Source: Proteus columbae
GTDB taxonomy: Bacteria > Pseudomonadota > Gammaproteobacteria > Enterobacterales > Enterobacteriaceae
Assembly (NCBI RefSeq): GCF_002777965.1
Contig: NZ_NGVR01000019.1
Coordinates: 6,654 to 70,653, forward strand
Length of the DNA: 64,000 nt
Reading direction: 5' to 3'
Shown: positions 17,382 to 26,664 of the stretch, one piece after another
Numbering within the stretch: position 1 is the first letter of the stretch
Layout of the letters: each line of letters opens with the position of its first letter
Translations under genes and position numbers: made by a program
Notes under the pieces: model-generated
The model's input: the letters and a program-made list of their open reading frames with translations, nothing else
What the model was told of the DNA's origin: nothing
Databases searched by the model: none

Positions 17382-18535
17382 TGTTCAAGCGTTTTCTTTT
17401 TATTAACACCATTGTCTTCTTCTTATTTATTGCAGGTTGCACTCAAGTCGCACCTGTTAATTCCATTCATGCCAATCTTGAAAGTGTCACCCACGAAGAA
17501 GCCGTACAAGTTTGGCAAACACCGCCCCCTCTGACTGCACCTAATGGCTTAAGACCTTGCTGTGCTTTTGGTTACGACTTAAAAGTTAAAGCATTCGAAA
17601 TACCAATTCCTTTTTATCGTATTGATAACGTTGTTGAAGCCTCTGCATTGGGCAATCATCGTTATAACGATAGTTTTTGGCTAGGTACAGGGGCAGTATT
17701 AGGCTTAGGAAGTGAAAGATCAGGCTTAATTTATTCCCATAAAGGGGGATTTCTTGATATCGCTCATATTCGTGATACGGCGGATTACACTTATTATCTC
17801 TTTAGCCATATCTATCCAAAGTTAGGCCAAGAGTGGACCTTAACGCTAAGTGATGAATTGGCACAACGTAGAATTCACTTTAATGCTTTTACACCACCCC
17901 AAAATGAGGCGCAGCGTTATACCCTAAGTGCTTACCTTGCAGCGAGATTAGGCTATCGCCTTGCTGTGTGGCATGAAATTGCACAATGGTATGGTTTTCG
18001 TTCTGTACCCGGTTTTTCAGAAGGTATCTCGGCATTCTCGCCTGAAGATCTCTACTCTAACTTAATTGGCGCACGGCTTTCGCTTACCTTAATTCTTAAT
18101 GGTCACGCCACCAGCCTTGAGCACTATAATCAATCAATGCAGGGTATTATTCCTTCTGCACTGTACCAATTAGACGCCCAGCCTCGTCAATTTACGCAGC
18201 AGTGGTTTGATGTTATTGATGGACAATGGTGGGATAGCCAGCAACGAGTTCCTGACAAGTTTCTCGTTTTAATGCGTGATTATCATCTCTCTGACAAACG
18301 CTATCCAGTGTTACCTTTTGAGGAAACTGCATCGCCACACTACCTCACATTACCTAGTGCTTATTCTGGTTACGTTTTAGAACAATTAGCAGAATTTCAG
18401 CTTTTACCAACAGAGCATATGGCAAATTTACCTCACCCTAAAACCTATTGGCGTGAAGCGGATTTTACTGATTTAACAGAAAAAGCTCGTGAAATTGATA
18501 ATAAAACTCGACCAAAAACAACAAAAATTGACTAA
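17381..18535 (+). CDS. DUF4056 lipoprotein
   Basis: A 384-residue lipoprotein: signal peptide with lipobox FIAGC (Cys20), then a domain I recognise as DUF4056 from RPCCAFGYDLKVK, YRLAVWHEIAQWYG and SAFSPEDLYSNLIGARL. The WHEIAQWYG segment looks like a metal site but lacks a full HExxH, so no enzyme activity is claimed. The ATG at 17381 shares a base with the upstream stop and has AGGTGAAG upstream; a TTG three bases earlier is less likely. It is the third gene of the coupled outer-membrane operon and probably works with the two barrels, anchored to the inner face of the outer membrane. Confidence 0.8.
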   Translation: MFKRFLFINTIVFFLFIAGCTQVAPVNSIHANLESVTHEEAVQVWQTPPPLTAPNGLRPCCAFGYDLKVKAFEIPIPFYRIDNVVEASALGNHRYNDSFWLGTGAVLGLGSERSGLIYSHKGGFLDIAHIRDTADYTYYLFSHIYPKLGQEWTLTLSDELAQRRIHFNAFTPPQNEAQRYTLSAYLAARLGYRLAVWHEIAQWYGFRSVPGFSEGISAFSPEDLYSNLIGARLSLTLILNGHATSLEHYNQSMQGIIPSALYQLDAQPRQFTQQWFDVIDGQWWDSQQRVPDKFLVLMRDYHLSDKRYPVLPFEETASPHYLTLPSAYSGYVLEQLAEFQLLPTEHMANLPHPKTYWREADFTDLTEKAREIDNKTRPKTTKID

Positions 18536-18810
18536 ATAACAAACAAAATTGACACATTAGAAACCCTTATTTTTACTAAATTTGGGTTAAGTGGCACCTT
18601 TTTACATAAGATAAATTTAAGTTTAAGCAAAAAAAGCACTTTTTGTTAAAAGAAAAAAGCGATTATAAAACGAGACGTTCCAGTAAAGCATATACATTTT
18701 CTTAACAAATCACTCGTAGTTATCCTAATGTGAGGCGATATTTTGTAGCTATGAAAAAAGTAATTTGCTAGTATTCGTTCGATTTTTATCCAGTTAAACG
18801 AGGAGAAGCA

Positions 18811-19605
18811 ATGCCCTCTCAATTGATGAGGACAAGTGCCGTCTTCGCTTTCTTGATTTCACTACTCTTTACTGGTGTAAGCTTTGCTTCAACCAGTACC
18901 GGCAGTTCCCAAATGCTGCAGGCGTATTCTTTCAAAAGCACGTCAACACCGTTGCCAGATTTGAAAAGATACCCATCGGGAACGCAGCGTAAGAAAGCGT
19001 TTTTAAATGTCGTAGTTCCTATTATTGACAATGTTAATAATAAGATTTTAAAAGATCGTGAGTGGTTGCTCGCTCAACGTAAAGCCCAGCACTGGGGCAG
19101 CGCAGAGTTAAAAAAACTGCGTGAGATCTGTCAATACTATGGCGTTACATGTACCAGCCCCAAAAAAGTAAATTGGGATTCTTTACTGACTCGCGTTGAT
19201 ATAATTCCGACACACTTTGTCGCAACGCAAGCCGCAACAGAATCAGGTTGGGGTACATCGAAGTTGGCACAGCAAAATAATAACTTATTCGGTATGCGAT
19301 GTGGGAGTCAGTCTTGCAATAATGTACCAGGGAAAACCAAAGGCTATGCAGCCTACCCTGATATTGAAGGCTCTGTGATTGCTTATATGCGTAATCTTAA
19401 TACGCACCGCGCCTATAATTCATTGCGCTCCTCAAGAGCACAGCAAAGAATGACGCAACAGCAACTCGACTCTCGCCAGTTAATCTCTGACTTGAAAGGT
19501 TACTCAGAATTGGGTTCAAGTTATAACGATTATCTGACCGAAATGTTCGACTCAAATAAAAAACTGATCACCCAAGTTCAGTTACAGTCGAAGCAAGAAA
19601 GTTAA
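18811..19605 (+). CDS. bax: Bax-like glucosaminidase-fold peptidoglycan hydrolase
   Basis: A 264-residue protein with a signal peptide (to about residue 26, VSFA) and a glucosaminidase domain. The catalytic Glu lies in QAATESGWGTSKLAQQ (about Glu144), and NNLFGMRCG and SVIAYMRNLNTHRAY are typical of the Bax/FlgJ-type family. It is predicted to cut the glycan backbone of peptidoglycan in the periplasm. The ATG follows GAGGAG closely. A strong terminator at 19630-19665 ends this single-gene unit. The next operon O-acetylates peptidoglycan, a change that protects the wall from lytic enzymes, so the neighbourhood is a wall-remodelling one. Confidence 0.9.
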   Translation: MPSQLMRTSAVFAFLISLLFTGVSFASTSTGSSQMLQAYSFKSTSTPLPDLKRYPSGTQRKKAFLNVVVPIIDNVNNKILKDREWLLAQRKAQHWGSAELKKLREICQYYGVTCTSPKKVNWDSLLTRVDIIPTHFVATQAATESGWGTSKLAQQNNNLFGMRCGSQSCNNVPGKTKGYAAYPDIEGSVIAYMRNLNTHRAYNSLRSSRAQQRMTQQQLDSRQLISDLKGYSELGSSYNDYLTEMFDSNKKLITQVQLQSKQES

Positions 19606-19629
19606 GCCTTAACAGGCTTTCATAGTCTA

Positions 19630-19665
19630 AAAAGCCACTTTTCTTCCTAGAGAAAAGTGGCTTTT
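19630..19665 (+). terminator. Strong intrinsic terminator after bax
   Basis: A perfect 15-bp stem (AAAAGCCACTTTTCT and its complement) with loop TCCTAG, ending in TTTT. The A-run and T-run flanks would let it work in both directions. Confidence 0.9.
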
Positions 19666-19768
19666 ATTTATCTCTAGGCAATCTTTTGATTGAAAGCCCG
19701 CTTAGAATTCATAATATATGTGGTAACACGTTTGGTATGACTTTTAAATCACACCCTTAGAGCCATTT

Positions 19769-21187
19769 ATGAATTTTTTTTCATTCGAGTTTCTCGGAGC
19801 CTTTGTTAGCTTTTTTATTCTATACTGGCTCTTTCAAAAGCAAGTTAAGATCCAAAATATTCTACTGATTACAGTTAGTTATGCTTTTCTCTTTTATGCG
19901 GACTATCGTCCTGCGATTATCTTATTAAGTTACACTCTCTTTATTTATTTACTGGCGAATATATTAACTAAGTACACCTCCTCTAAAGTAATTTATTGGT
20001 TGTTGGGATTATTAGTTGCTGTTTACTTTACCGCCTTTAAATACTATTCATTTTTCCAAGAAACGCTAACCCAAGCCTTCCAACAATGGGGACTCAGTAT
20101 TGAGCTTCCTCTTATTGAGTTGCTGGCACCATTAGGGCTTTCTTTCTATATTTTCCACTCCGTCAGTTATGTGGTTTCGGTATGTCGAAAAGAAATACCT
20201 AAAGCGCCCGTACTCGATGTTGTCCTCTACTTATGCTTTTTCCCAAGCATTGTGGCAGGGCCTATTAATCGTGCTAAAGAGTTTCTACCGCAAATTCAGG
20301 CACCGACACGAAAAATTATTGACTATAAAGGGGCGATAATGCTGATTGTTTTGGCTATCGCAAAACTCTTTTGGTTAAGTGGTTGGTTCTCAACAAACTA
20401 TGTTGATCCAGTATTCAATGCACCTGATTTAGCACAAAGCGGACAAGTGTTAACGGCTATTTATGCCTACGCATGGCATATCTACTTTAACTTTTCGGGT
20501 TATACCAATCTTGTGACAGGTATTGCCTTATTACTCGGCTTTGTCGTGCCTCGTAACTTTAATGCACCGTATTTAGCAATCAACCTCGCTGATTTCTGGC
20601 GCCGTTGGCATATCAGTCTATCTACCTTTATTCGCGATTACGTCTATATTCCTTTAGGGGGAAATCGGAAAGGAGTCATTAGACAAAACTTCAATGCCTT
20701 TGCTGCGATGGTAATTTCAGGATTGTGGCATGGTGCAGCAATGACCTTTATTATTTGGGGTGCCATTCACGGTATTGGTGTGGTGTTATTAAATATTAAA
20801 CACCGCCTGTTCCCTGTGAAGAAAAATGCGCCACCCACTGCGCTATCTTCGTTAAATATGTTGTTGTCATGGATTATCACGTTCCACTTTGTTTGCTTTG
20901 CTTGGATCTTTTTCCGCAGCCAAACAGTTGGAGATGCTTTTGTTCTGATACAACAACTCTTTAGTGCAGGTGCTTGGGCTTCATTACAAGCTGAAGGCTT
21001 AACGCTCTTTATGTTCTGGGGACTTTTCTTACTTTACCCTTGCTTTGTGACCTTAAGGGATATCGTGGCGCGTCTTGAGAAAAAAGTACCGTGGTATGTT
21101 TATCCTCTACCACTTGCGTTGATCCTCACGATTATTTTTATGTTGTCTCCAGATGGGGTGCCAGGATTTATTTATGCCAGCTTTTGA
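19769..21187 (+). CDS. patA: MBOAT acyltransferase, probable peptidoglycan O-acetylation translocase PatA
   Basis: A 472-residue membrane-bound O-acyltransferase of the AlgI/PatA type with about ten membrane segments. It has the signature NLADFWRRWHISLSTFIRDY, then GLWHGAAMTFIIWGAIHG with the catalytic His near residue 321. PatA moves acetyl groups across the inner membrane for transfer to peptidoglycan MurNAc by a periplasmic SGNH enzyme. The next two genes are such SGNH proteins, the PatA-PatB-Ape1 arrangement known from Neisseria. An alginate or other polysaccharide role is possible for MBOAT proteins in general, but there are no polysaccharide genes here. Overlap with the next gene indicates coupled translation. 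Confidence 0.82.
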   Translation: MNFFSFEFLGAFVSFFILYWLFQKQVKIQNILLITVSYAFLFYADYRPAIILLSYTLFIYLLANILTKYTSSKVIYWLLGLLVAVYFTAFKYYSFFQETLTQAFQQWGLSIELPLIELLAPLGLSFYIFHSVSYVVSVCRKEIPKAPVLDVVLYLCFFPSIVAGPINRAKEFLPQIQAPTRKIIDYKGAIMLIVLAIAKLFWLSGWFSTNYVDPVFNAPDLAQSGQVLTAIYAYAWHIYFNFSGYTNLVTGIALLLGFVVPRNFNAPYLAINLADFWRRWHISLSTFIRDYVYIPLGGNRKGVIRQNFNAFAAMVISGLWHGAAMTFIIWGAIHGIGVVLLNIKHRLFPVKKNAPPTALSSLNMLLSWIITFHFVCFAWIFFRSQTVGDAFVLIQQLFSAGAWASLQAEGLTLFMFWGLFLLYPCFVTLRDIVARLEKKVPWYVYPLPLALILTIIFMLSPDGVPGFIYASF

Positions 21188-22376
21188 TTTCTGCTCAAAC
21201 TTAAAGAAGACAGCAAAAGTCGCTTTAATGGTACTTTTTAGTACCATCTTGTTGATTTGGCTAAACCAAACATCGCTAGAGCGCTTTTGGCAGCAACAAT
21301 ATCACCGCCCTGCACCTTGGTCTGGGCTCTCTCACTATTATGCTTGGGAAGTGGGTGGGCAACTACGTGATGGAGTATTTATCGCAGTAGAAAGCTATGG
21401 CGATTATCTACGGGTTAACCATCCTGATAATCAGGCAAAACCTGTTGTACAAACGTCAGCACCAGAACAACTTCCAGAGGGCTTTGCTGTTGGTCTGCAC
21501 TTCTTTAATGGTTACACGCGACCAGCATCACAATTAACGCAACGCTTTCCTCAATTATTAGAGCGTAAACAAGCCATGGGAGGTTTACCTTACCATACTG
21601 TCACCGACGTCTCTGATGCGGCATTAGAAGCCTTAAAACCTATCGTCCAAAAAACAGAAATTATCCTATCTCCAAAAGATAAAGTTTTATTTGCCGGTGA
21701 TTCAATGATGCAAGGTGTCGCGCCGTTACTTAAACGCCAACTGCAAACGGATTACAACATCAGCAGTATTGATTTAAGTAAACAAAGTACAGGGCTTGCT
21801 TATCCACGCTTTTTCAATTGGCCACAAACTATCGCAACACGTTTAGCCAGTGACGACACCATTAAATTACTGGTGGTCTTTTTAGGTCCTAACGATCCTT
21901 GGGATATGCCACCCGATGGCGGTGGGCGTTACTTAAAATTTGCCAGTGAAGCATGGGAATCAACTTATCGTGCGCGCATTGCCAGTATTATAGAAAATGC
22001 CCGACAGAATAATGTTACGGTTATTTGGGTTGGGCCGCCTAATATGCGCAAACAAAAATTATCTGATGGCATGGCATATCTTGACAAACTTTACCGCGAA
22101 GAAGCTGAGAAAATGGGTGAAATTTACCTTTCCGTCAATGATATGTTTAAATATGAAAAAGATATTTATTCTGATTATATGGGTGACGGTAGTAGTCGTG
22201 TTAAGTTAAGAGCCGGTGATGGCATTCATTTTAGCTTAAAAGGTCAGCAAATTATTGCGCAACACGTATTCTCACGTATTCATCTTCAAGAAGAAATTAA
22301 AGAAGATAATGCAGTCGATGATGTAAAAGATAAAAACACGGTTATTGTAAATGAAACAAATAACGCACATCCTTGA
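21174..22376 (+). CDS. patB: Periplasmic SGNH acetyltransferase, probable PatB (DUF459-like)
   Basis: About 400 residues: an N-terminal membrane anchor (KVALMVLFSTILLIWL), then an SGNH hydrolase fold. Block I is LFAGDSMMQG (Ser near residue 176), an FLGPNDPW block follows, and the Asp-His pair lies in GDGIHFSLKGQQ near 348. PatB takes acetyl from PatA and places it on MurNAc O6. The ATG at 21174 is preferred because AGGA precedes it; an ATG at 21153 would add 7 residues. It overlaps patA at its start and the next gene at its end. The SGNH fold alone does not separate transferase from esterase. Gene order and the anchor favour PatB. Confidence 0.78.
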   Translation: MPAFDFCSNLKKTAKVALMVLFSTILLIWLNQTSLERFWQQQYHRPAPWSGLSHYYAWEVGGQLRDGVFIAVESYGDYLRVNHPDNQAKPVVQTSAPEQLPEGFAVGLHFFNGYTRPASQLTQRFPQLLERKQAMGGLPYHTVTDVSDAALEALKPIVQKTEIILSPKDKVLFAGDSMMQGVAPLLKRQLQTDYNISSIDLSKQSTGLAYPRFFNWPQTIATRLASDDTIKLLVVFLGPNDPWDMPPDGGGRYLKFASEAWESTYRARIASIIENARQNNVTVIWVGPPNMRKQKLSDGMAYLDKLYREEAEKMGEIYLSVNDMFKYEKDIYSDYMGDGSSRVKLRAGDGIHFSLKGQQIIAQHVFSRIHLQEEIKEDNAVDDVKDKNTVIVNETNNAHP

Positions 22377-23583
22377 GCGTAAAACCTTAGTCAGTAGCTC
22401 AATCATACTGGCTTTAGTTTCACTCTTAGTTGCTTGTAACCAAGACACTGAAAAAACAGTAAAGCTACCCACACCAACAGTATTACCTGCTGATGGTTCA
22501 AGACAGCTTTATAACTATCATGATCCTCACTTTGCGGGCTTTGTTAAGAAATTACAGCAAGGCCGCCAAACTGTACACATTGTTCAGTTAGGGGATTCCC
22601 ATACTGCGGCTGATTTTTTCAGTGGTAAGTTGCGTGAACGTTTTCAGGCTGACTATGGTAATGGCGGTATTGGTTTTATTCCTCCGACGAATATCGCAGG
22701 TCAGCGTATTGCAAACGTACAATACCAGAGTGACAAAAAAGCATGGACACTGCTTTCAAGCAGAAAAGATAGCGATCCTGATTTCCCATTAGGGGGCTTT
22801 ATCAGTGAACCTCAAGCTAAATGGGCAAAATTACAGTTATCTGAAAACCCAGTCACTCAGCAACGTTATCAATTGCAAGCGCTCTATAAAGCCCCAACAG
22901 CAGCACAAATGAATGTACAATCATCAACAAATAAAGTGCTTTCATTATCGCAAACGCAAGGTAAATGGCAGTTTTCAAACCCAACAGCCATGACATTCCC
23001 TGTTAGTATTACCGTCAGCAAAAATCAGTCTGTTAAATTAGGCGGTTGGTTGATCACTAATCAACAGCCTGGCGTAATGCTTTCCTCATTAGGCATCAAT
23101 GGTGCCACTATCAATATGATGGATAAATGGGGTACACAATGGACTGAAACACTAGGTCAATTAAACCCTGATATGGTGATTTTAGCGTATGGCACAAATG
23201 AAGCGTTTAATGACACTTTCGATTTGAACGCCTATCGCCAACAGCTTACGGATAAAATTCGCCAAATTCGCCAACAAGCTCCCAATAGCGCCATTTTATT
23301 AATTGGGCCTTCTGACTCAATCAAGAATAAAGAAGCTCTTGACTGTCGCTCACAACAGCCTCAATGGCTAAGCGATATTATCAGAATTCAAAAAGAAGTG
23401 GCTCAACAAGAGAAAACGCTCTTTTGGGATTGGCGTGATTATATGGGGGGCGAATGTTCGATAAAAGCATGGGCGCTGTATGATTTAGCAAGACCTGATG
23501 GTGTTCATCTTTCTCGTGAAGGTTATGAAAGCAGTGCAAATACACTTTATAGCCAATTGAATACCTTAATAAACAAAGGCTGA
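22351..23583 (+). CDS. SGNH lipoprotein, probable O-acetylpeptidoglycan esterase Ape1
   Basis: A 410-residue lipoprotein (lipobox LLVAC, Cys29) with an SGNH esterase fold. Block I is QLGDSHTAADFFSG (Ser near 82), the Asn block is LAYGTNEAF, and the Asp-His pair is in RPDGVHLSREGYE near residue 384. GDSHTA followed by YGNGGIGFIPP strongly recalls the Ape1 family, which removes O-acetyl groups from peptidoglycan so that lytic transglycosylases can act. It starts inside the PatB-like gene and ends the operon before a strong terminator. The family call is fairly secure; substrate specificity is inferred from neighbours. Confidence 0.8.
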   Translation: MKQITHILERKTLVSSSIILALVSLLVACNQDTEKTVKLPTPTVLPADGSRQLYNYHDPHFAGFVKKLQQGRQTVHIVQLGDSHTAADFFSGKLRERFQADYGNGGIGFIPPTNIAGQRIANVQYQSDKKAWTLLSSRKDSDPDFPLGGFISEPQAKWAKLQLSENPVTQQRYQLQALYKAPTAAQMNVQSSTNKVLSLSQTQGKWQFSNPTAMTFPVSITVSKNQSVKLGGWLITNQQPGVMLSSLGINGATINMMDKWGTQWTETLGQLNPDMVILAYGTNEAFNDTFDLNAYRQQLTDKIRQIRQQAPNSAILLIGPSDSIKNKEALDCRSQQPQWLSDIIRIQKEVAQQEKTLFWDWRDYMGGECSIKAWALYDLARPDGVHLSREGYESSANTLYSQLNTLINKG

Positions 23584-23602
23584 TCCACGCTGTTTAACAC
23601 AT

Positions 23603-23627
23603 AAAAAGGAGCTTATCGCTCCTTTTT
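23603..23627. terminator. Bidirectional terminator between the Pat/Ape operon and the CZB gene
   Basis: A 10-bp stem AAAAAGGAGC / GCTCCTTTTT with a 5-base loop. T-rich tails on both strands suit the convergent genes on each side. Confidence 0.9.
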
Positions 23628-23651
23628 ATTTTTCTTATTTTATTCATCAGG

Positions 23652-24590
23652 TTAGTAATTATCTGAATTTAATAAAACATCGACATATTTAATAACATCA
23701 ACGCTGGCTTGTTCCATTTTCTCTATATAGTGTGCAACCGCTTCTTGATTATCTTCTATATTGGCCTTTAATGCTAAACGACCACATTCATGCACTAATT
23801 TATGGGGTTCTTCTAAGCGACGAAAGGCGTCAGTTTTTGCAAATTTTTTACCATCACCTTGATAATACCATTTCCCTAAACGGCACTCTGTATGCTGATT
23901 AACACAGTGCTCATCATCATTATTTAATAAGTGGATATAAATAGCTTCTTTCCATAAAACATGATCAAGTTTGACGGTATTAAAAAATTGCTGCATCGAA
24001 ATAAAGGTAAAAATATGTTTAAGCTCACTCGCTTGCTCTGACAATGATGTTAAATTTTGATGCCCTTCTTCAACCTGTATTTTTATTTGTTGAACCTGCT
24101 GTTGGTTTTTTTCTGTGGTTTCTTTAACGGGAATAAAGCGAGCACCTAAATTATTATTAATGCTGGCAATAGAAGAAGCTTGTTTTTGGATCTCTAATGA
24201 CAACTTTTTCATCTCTTGGGCTAAGACTGAAAATCCTGCACCCTCTCGCCCTATATGCCCTGCTTCAATCGCTGAATTTATTGATAAAAGGTTCGCCTGA
24301 CTAGAAAGCCTATCAATGTTGCTGGCGCTCTCTTTAATTTTTTTTAGCCAACCTGAGAAATTTTCTATCTCTTCTCGGCTATGCGTAAAATGTGTATCCA
24401 CTTCATTTAAAAATTGAGTTAATAAACGCGAATTATCTAGCATCTTGCTGAATAGATGTTCCATCTCATCAAGTAAATTCAGCTTATCTTGTAGCTTATT
24501 GCTTGATGCTAAAATCGAATCACGTATAAGCGTGATTGTATGAATATTACAATCCGTGTGTTTAATAAAAAGCGAATTATAGTCAACCAT
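23652..24590 (-). CDS. Soluble chemoreceptor-like protein with C-terminal CZB zinc-sensing domain
   Basis: A 312-residue cytoplasmic protein with no membrane segment or HAMP domain. Residues 1-200 are helical coiled coil with a chemoreceptor-type tip, SAIEAGHIGREGAGFSVLAQ near 107-126. The C-terminus is a CZB domain with zinc ligands His210 (KLDHVLWK), Cys236 (HTECRLGKWY), His263 and His267 (PHKLVHECG). CZB domains bind zinc very tightly and control chemotaxis proteins or diguanylate cyclases; some sense hypochlorous acid through the Cys. The tip departs from the canonical EAARAGEQGRGFAVVA, so coupling to CheA/CheW is uncertain. It is a single gene with terminators on both sides. Confidence 0.82.
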   Translation of the reverse strand: MVDYNSLFIKHTDCNIHTITLIRDSILASSNKLQDKLNLLDEMEHLFSKMLDNSRLLTQFLNEVDTHFTHSREEIENFSGWLKKIKESASNIDRLSSQANLLSINSAIEAGHIGREGAGFSVLAQEMKKLSLEIQKQASSIASINNNLGARFIPVKETTEKNQQQVQQIKIQVEEGHQNLTSLSEQASELKHIFTFISMQQFFNTVKLDHVLWKEAIYIHLLNNDDEHCVNQHTECRLGKWYYQGDGKKFAKTDAFRRLEEPHKLVHECGRLALKANIEDNQEAVAHYIEKMEQASVDVIKYVDVLLNSDNY

Positions 24591-24690
24591 AAAATAACAA
24601 TCCTAGTTTGCCCACTAAATAAACCTATAGATTAATGAGAAACGGGGTATTTTCTGTCACATTTCATAGTCATTTATAGCAATGAAAAAA

Positions 24691-24710
24691 AGCGCGTCAA
24701 AAGACGCGCT
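24691..24710 (-). terminator. Terminator after the gluconate permease gene
   Basis: An 8-bp GC-rich stem AGCGCGTC / GACGCGCT with a 4-base loop, followed on the minus strand by a run of seven T. Confidence 0.88.
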
Positions 24711-24736
24711 AATTACAAGAAAATAAAGATTCAATT

Positions 24737-26074
24737 TTATAAAAAAGCGAAGAAAATCATACCTACGACAGCACCTGTTGTGCCAAGAATAGTTTCCATT
24801 AATGACCATGTTTTTAAGGTTTGTGCTTCTGTCGCACCAGTAAATTTACCAAATAACCAGAAACCTGAATCATTAACGTGGCTAAGAATAATAGAGCCAC
24901 CCGCAATACAGATTGATAATGCCGCCATTTGAGCGCCACTGTAGCCCAGTTCATTGATAACAGGTAAAACTAAACCAACTGCAGTTAAACAAGCAACCGT
25001 AGCTGATCCTTGAATAACACGTACTGCGCCTGCCAGAATAAAACACGCTACTGCGATTGGCATACCGGCACCAATTAACGCATTCCCTAATGCAGGACCC
25101 ACACCTGAATCGACTAATACTTGTTTAAAGACGCCACCAGCTCCTGTTACCAGTAAAATGATCCCCGCTGGTTGGATTGCAGCAGAACAAATTTCCATCA
25201 CTTTTTCTTTGCTCATACCACGGCGAATTGCTAAACCATAAATAGCCACTAAACAAGCCACAAGAATAGCGATAAAAGGATGACCAACAAATTCAAGGAT
25301 ATTGTACAGCTCTGAGCCTTTCTCAACGAAACGCGCACCAATGGTTTTACATCCCACTAAGACTAAAGGTAATAACACAAGTGCAAGACTGAAACCAAAA
25401 GAAGGCATTTTGTTTTGACCTAAACTTGGTTCTGACAAATCTTTTGGTAATTCTAATGTGACGTAACGACTAATAAAGTTACCGAAGATAGGGCCTGCTA
25501 ATAACATTCCCGGAATAGCCGCACACAGACCAATTAAGATCATCCAACCAAAATCAGCATTCATTTGGTCAGCTAACAGCATTGGTGTTGGCCCTGGCAA
25601 TAAGAAGGCAGCTGCACCTGCGACACCCGCAAAGAGAGGGATAGCCATTTTCACCACATTGCCACCAGTACGACGAGCAACAGCAAATACAACACCAATT
25701 AACAAGACAACGGCAACGTCAAAAAACAGAGGTAAAGCACAGATTAAACCTGCAATACCTAATGCGTAGTTGGCTCGTTTCTCACCAAAGTATTTTAATA
25801 ATCGCACTGCAATTTGGTCTAATGCCCCTGTTTCATGTAGCACCTTACCAAACATTGCCCCTAGCGCGACGACGATTGAGAGGAAACCTAACGTACCCCC
25901 CATACCATTTTGCATGGTTTGTGTGATTTTCTCCAAAGGCATACCAGAGAAAATACCCGCACCAATGGCCACGATCATTAATGCGATAAAGGCATGTAAA
26001 CGCGCATACATCACAAAAAAGAGCAGTAATAAAACCGAGCCAACCGCAGTTAGCACGAGCGTTAATGTACTCAT
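24737..26074 (-). CDS. gntU: GntP-family gluconate:H+ symporter
   Basis: A 445-residue permease of the gluconate/GntP family with about 12-14 membrane segments and family motifs such as LPLFFDVAVVLLIGVVFAVA, FLLPGPTPMLLADQ and HVNDSGFWLFGKF near the C-terminus. It imports D-gluconate for phosphorylation by the gluconokinase encoded immediately upstream, with which it overlaps by 4 bases (ATGA). The order gntK-gntU matches the E. coli GntI system. The symbol gntU is chosen from that pairing; gntT-like affinity cannot be excluded. It is controlled together with gntK from the GntR operator at 26665-26693. Confidence 0.9.
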   Translation of the reverse strand: MSTLTLVLTAVGSVLLLLFFVMYARLHAFIALMIVAIGAGIFSGMPLEKITQTMQNGMGGTLGFLSIVVALGAMFGKVLHETGALDQIAVRLLKYFGEKRANYALGIAGLICALPLFFDVAVVLLIGVVFAVARRTGGNVVKMAIPLFAGVAGAAAFLLPGPTPMLLADQMNADFGWMILIGLCAAIPGMLLAGPIFGNFISRYVTLELPKDLSEPSLGQNKMPSFGFSLALVLLPLVLVGCKTIGARFVEKGSELYNILEFVGHPFIAILVACLVAIYGLAIRRGMSKEKVMEICSAAIQPAGIILLVTGAGGVFKQVLVDSGVGPALGNALIGAGMPIAVACFILAGAVRVIQGSATVACLTAVGLVLPVINELGYSGAQMAALSICIAGGSIILSHVNDSGFWLFGKFTGATEAQTLKTWSLMETILGTTGAVVGMIFFAFL

Positions 26075-26625
26075 ACTGTTTCCCCTTCAAGAGTCCCTTG
26101 AGTGACTGAATTTATCTTATTAATTGCACTTTCAATCACATCATCAAGTGGCATTGAAATATCAATTTCATACACATCGTTTTCAGCTTTTGTTGGCTCT
26201 TCTAAGGTTTCAAATTGAGTCACTAACATTTGAGGTTTAAAGAAGTGCCCTTTACGTGCTTTTAAGCGGCTTTCAATTAGCTCGTAGTCACCTTTTAAAT
26301 ATAAAAAGTGCAGGCATTGATTGCCGTCTCTTAACATATCGCGATATTGTTTTTTCAATGCAGAACAAACAATTAGCGAAATATTATTGGTTCTTTGCAT
26401 TGCAAATGCGGCATCATTTAATGCTTGTAGCCAAGGCTTACGATCTTCATCATTTAAAGCGTGACCTGATGCCATTTTAGTAATATTTGAGCGAGGATGG
26501 AGGAAATCACCGTCCAAAAATGCAGCACCTGTACGTTGTGCTACACCACTTGCGACCGCAGATTTACCGCTGCCTGATACCCCCATTAAGATAAAAACAT
26601 GGTGTAGGGATTGGGTATCGTTCAT
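26071..26625 (-). CDS. gntK: Gluconokinase
   Basis: A 184-residue thermoresistant-type gluconokinase. The Walker A loop is MGVSGSGKSAVA near the N-terminus, followed by FLDGDFLHPRSNITKMASG, which holds substrate-binding residues, then CSALKKQYRD and KGHFFKPQMLVTQFETLEEP, all typical of the family. It phosphorylates gluconate to 6-phosphogluconate, feeding the Entner-Doudoroff and pentose phosphate pathways. It is first in the gntK-gntU operon, about 40 bases downstream of a strong GntR operator. The ribosome site is AAGGAG. Confidence 0.95.
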   Translation of the reverse strand: MNDTQSLHHVFILMGVSGSGKSAVASGVAQRTGAAFLDGDFLHPRSNITKMASGHALNDEDRKPWLQALNDAAFAMQRTNNISLIVCSALKKQYRDMLRDGNQCLHFLYLKGDYELIESRLKARKGHFFKPQMLVTQFETLEEPTKAENDVYEIDISMPLDDVIESAINKINSVTQGTLEGETV

Positions 26626-26664
26626 AGAATGCTCCTTTAAGGCAGATATTAAGTCTTTTTTGTA

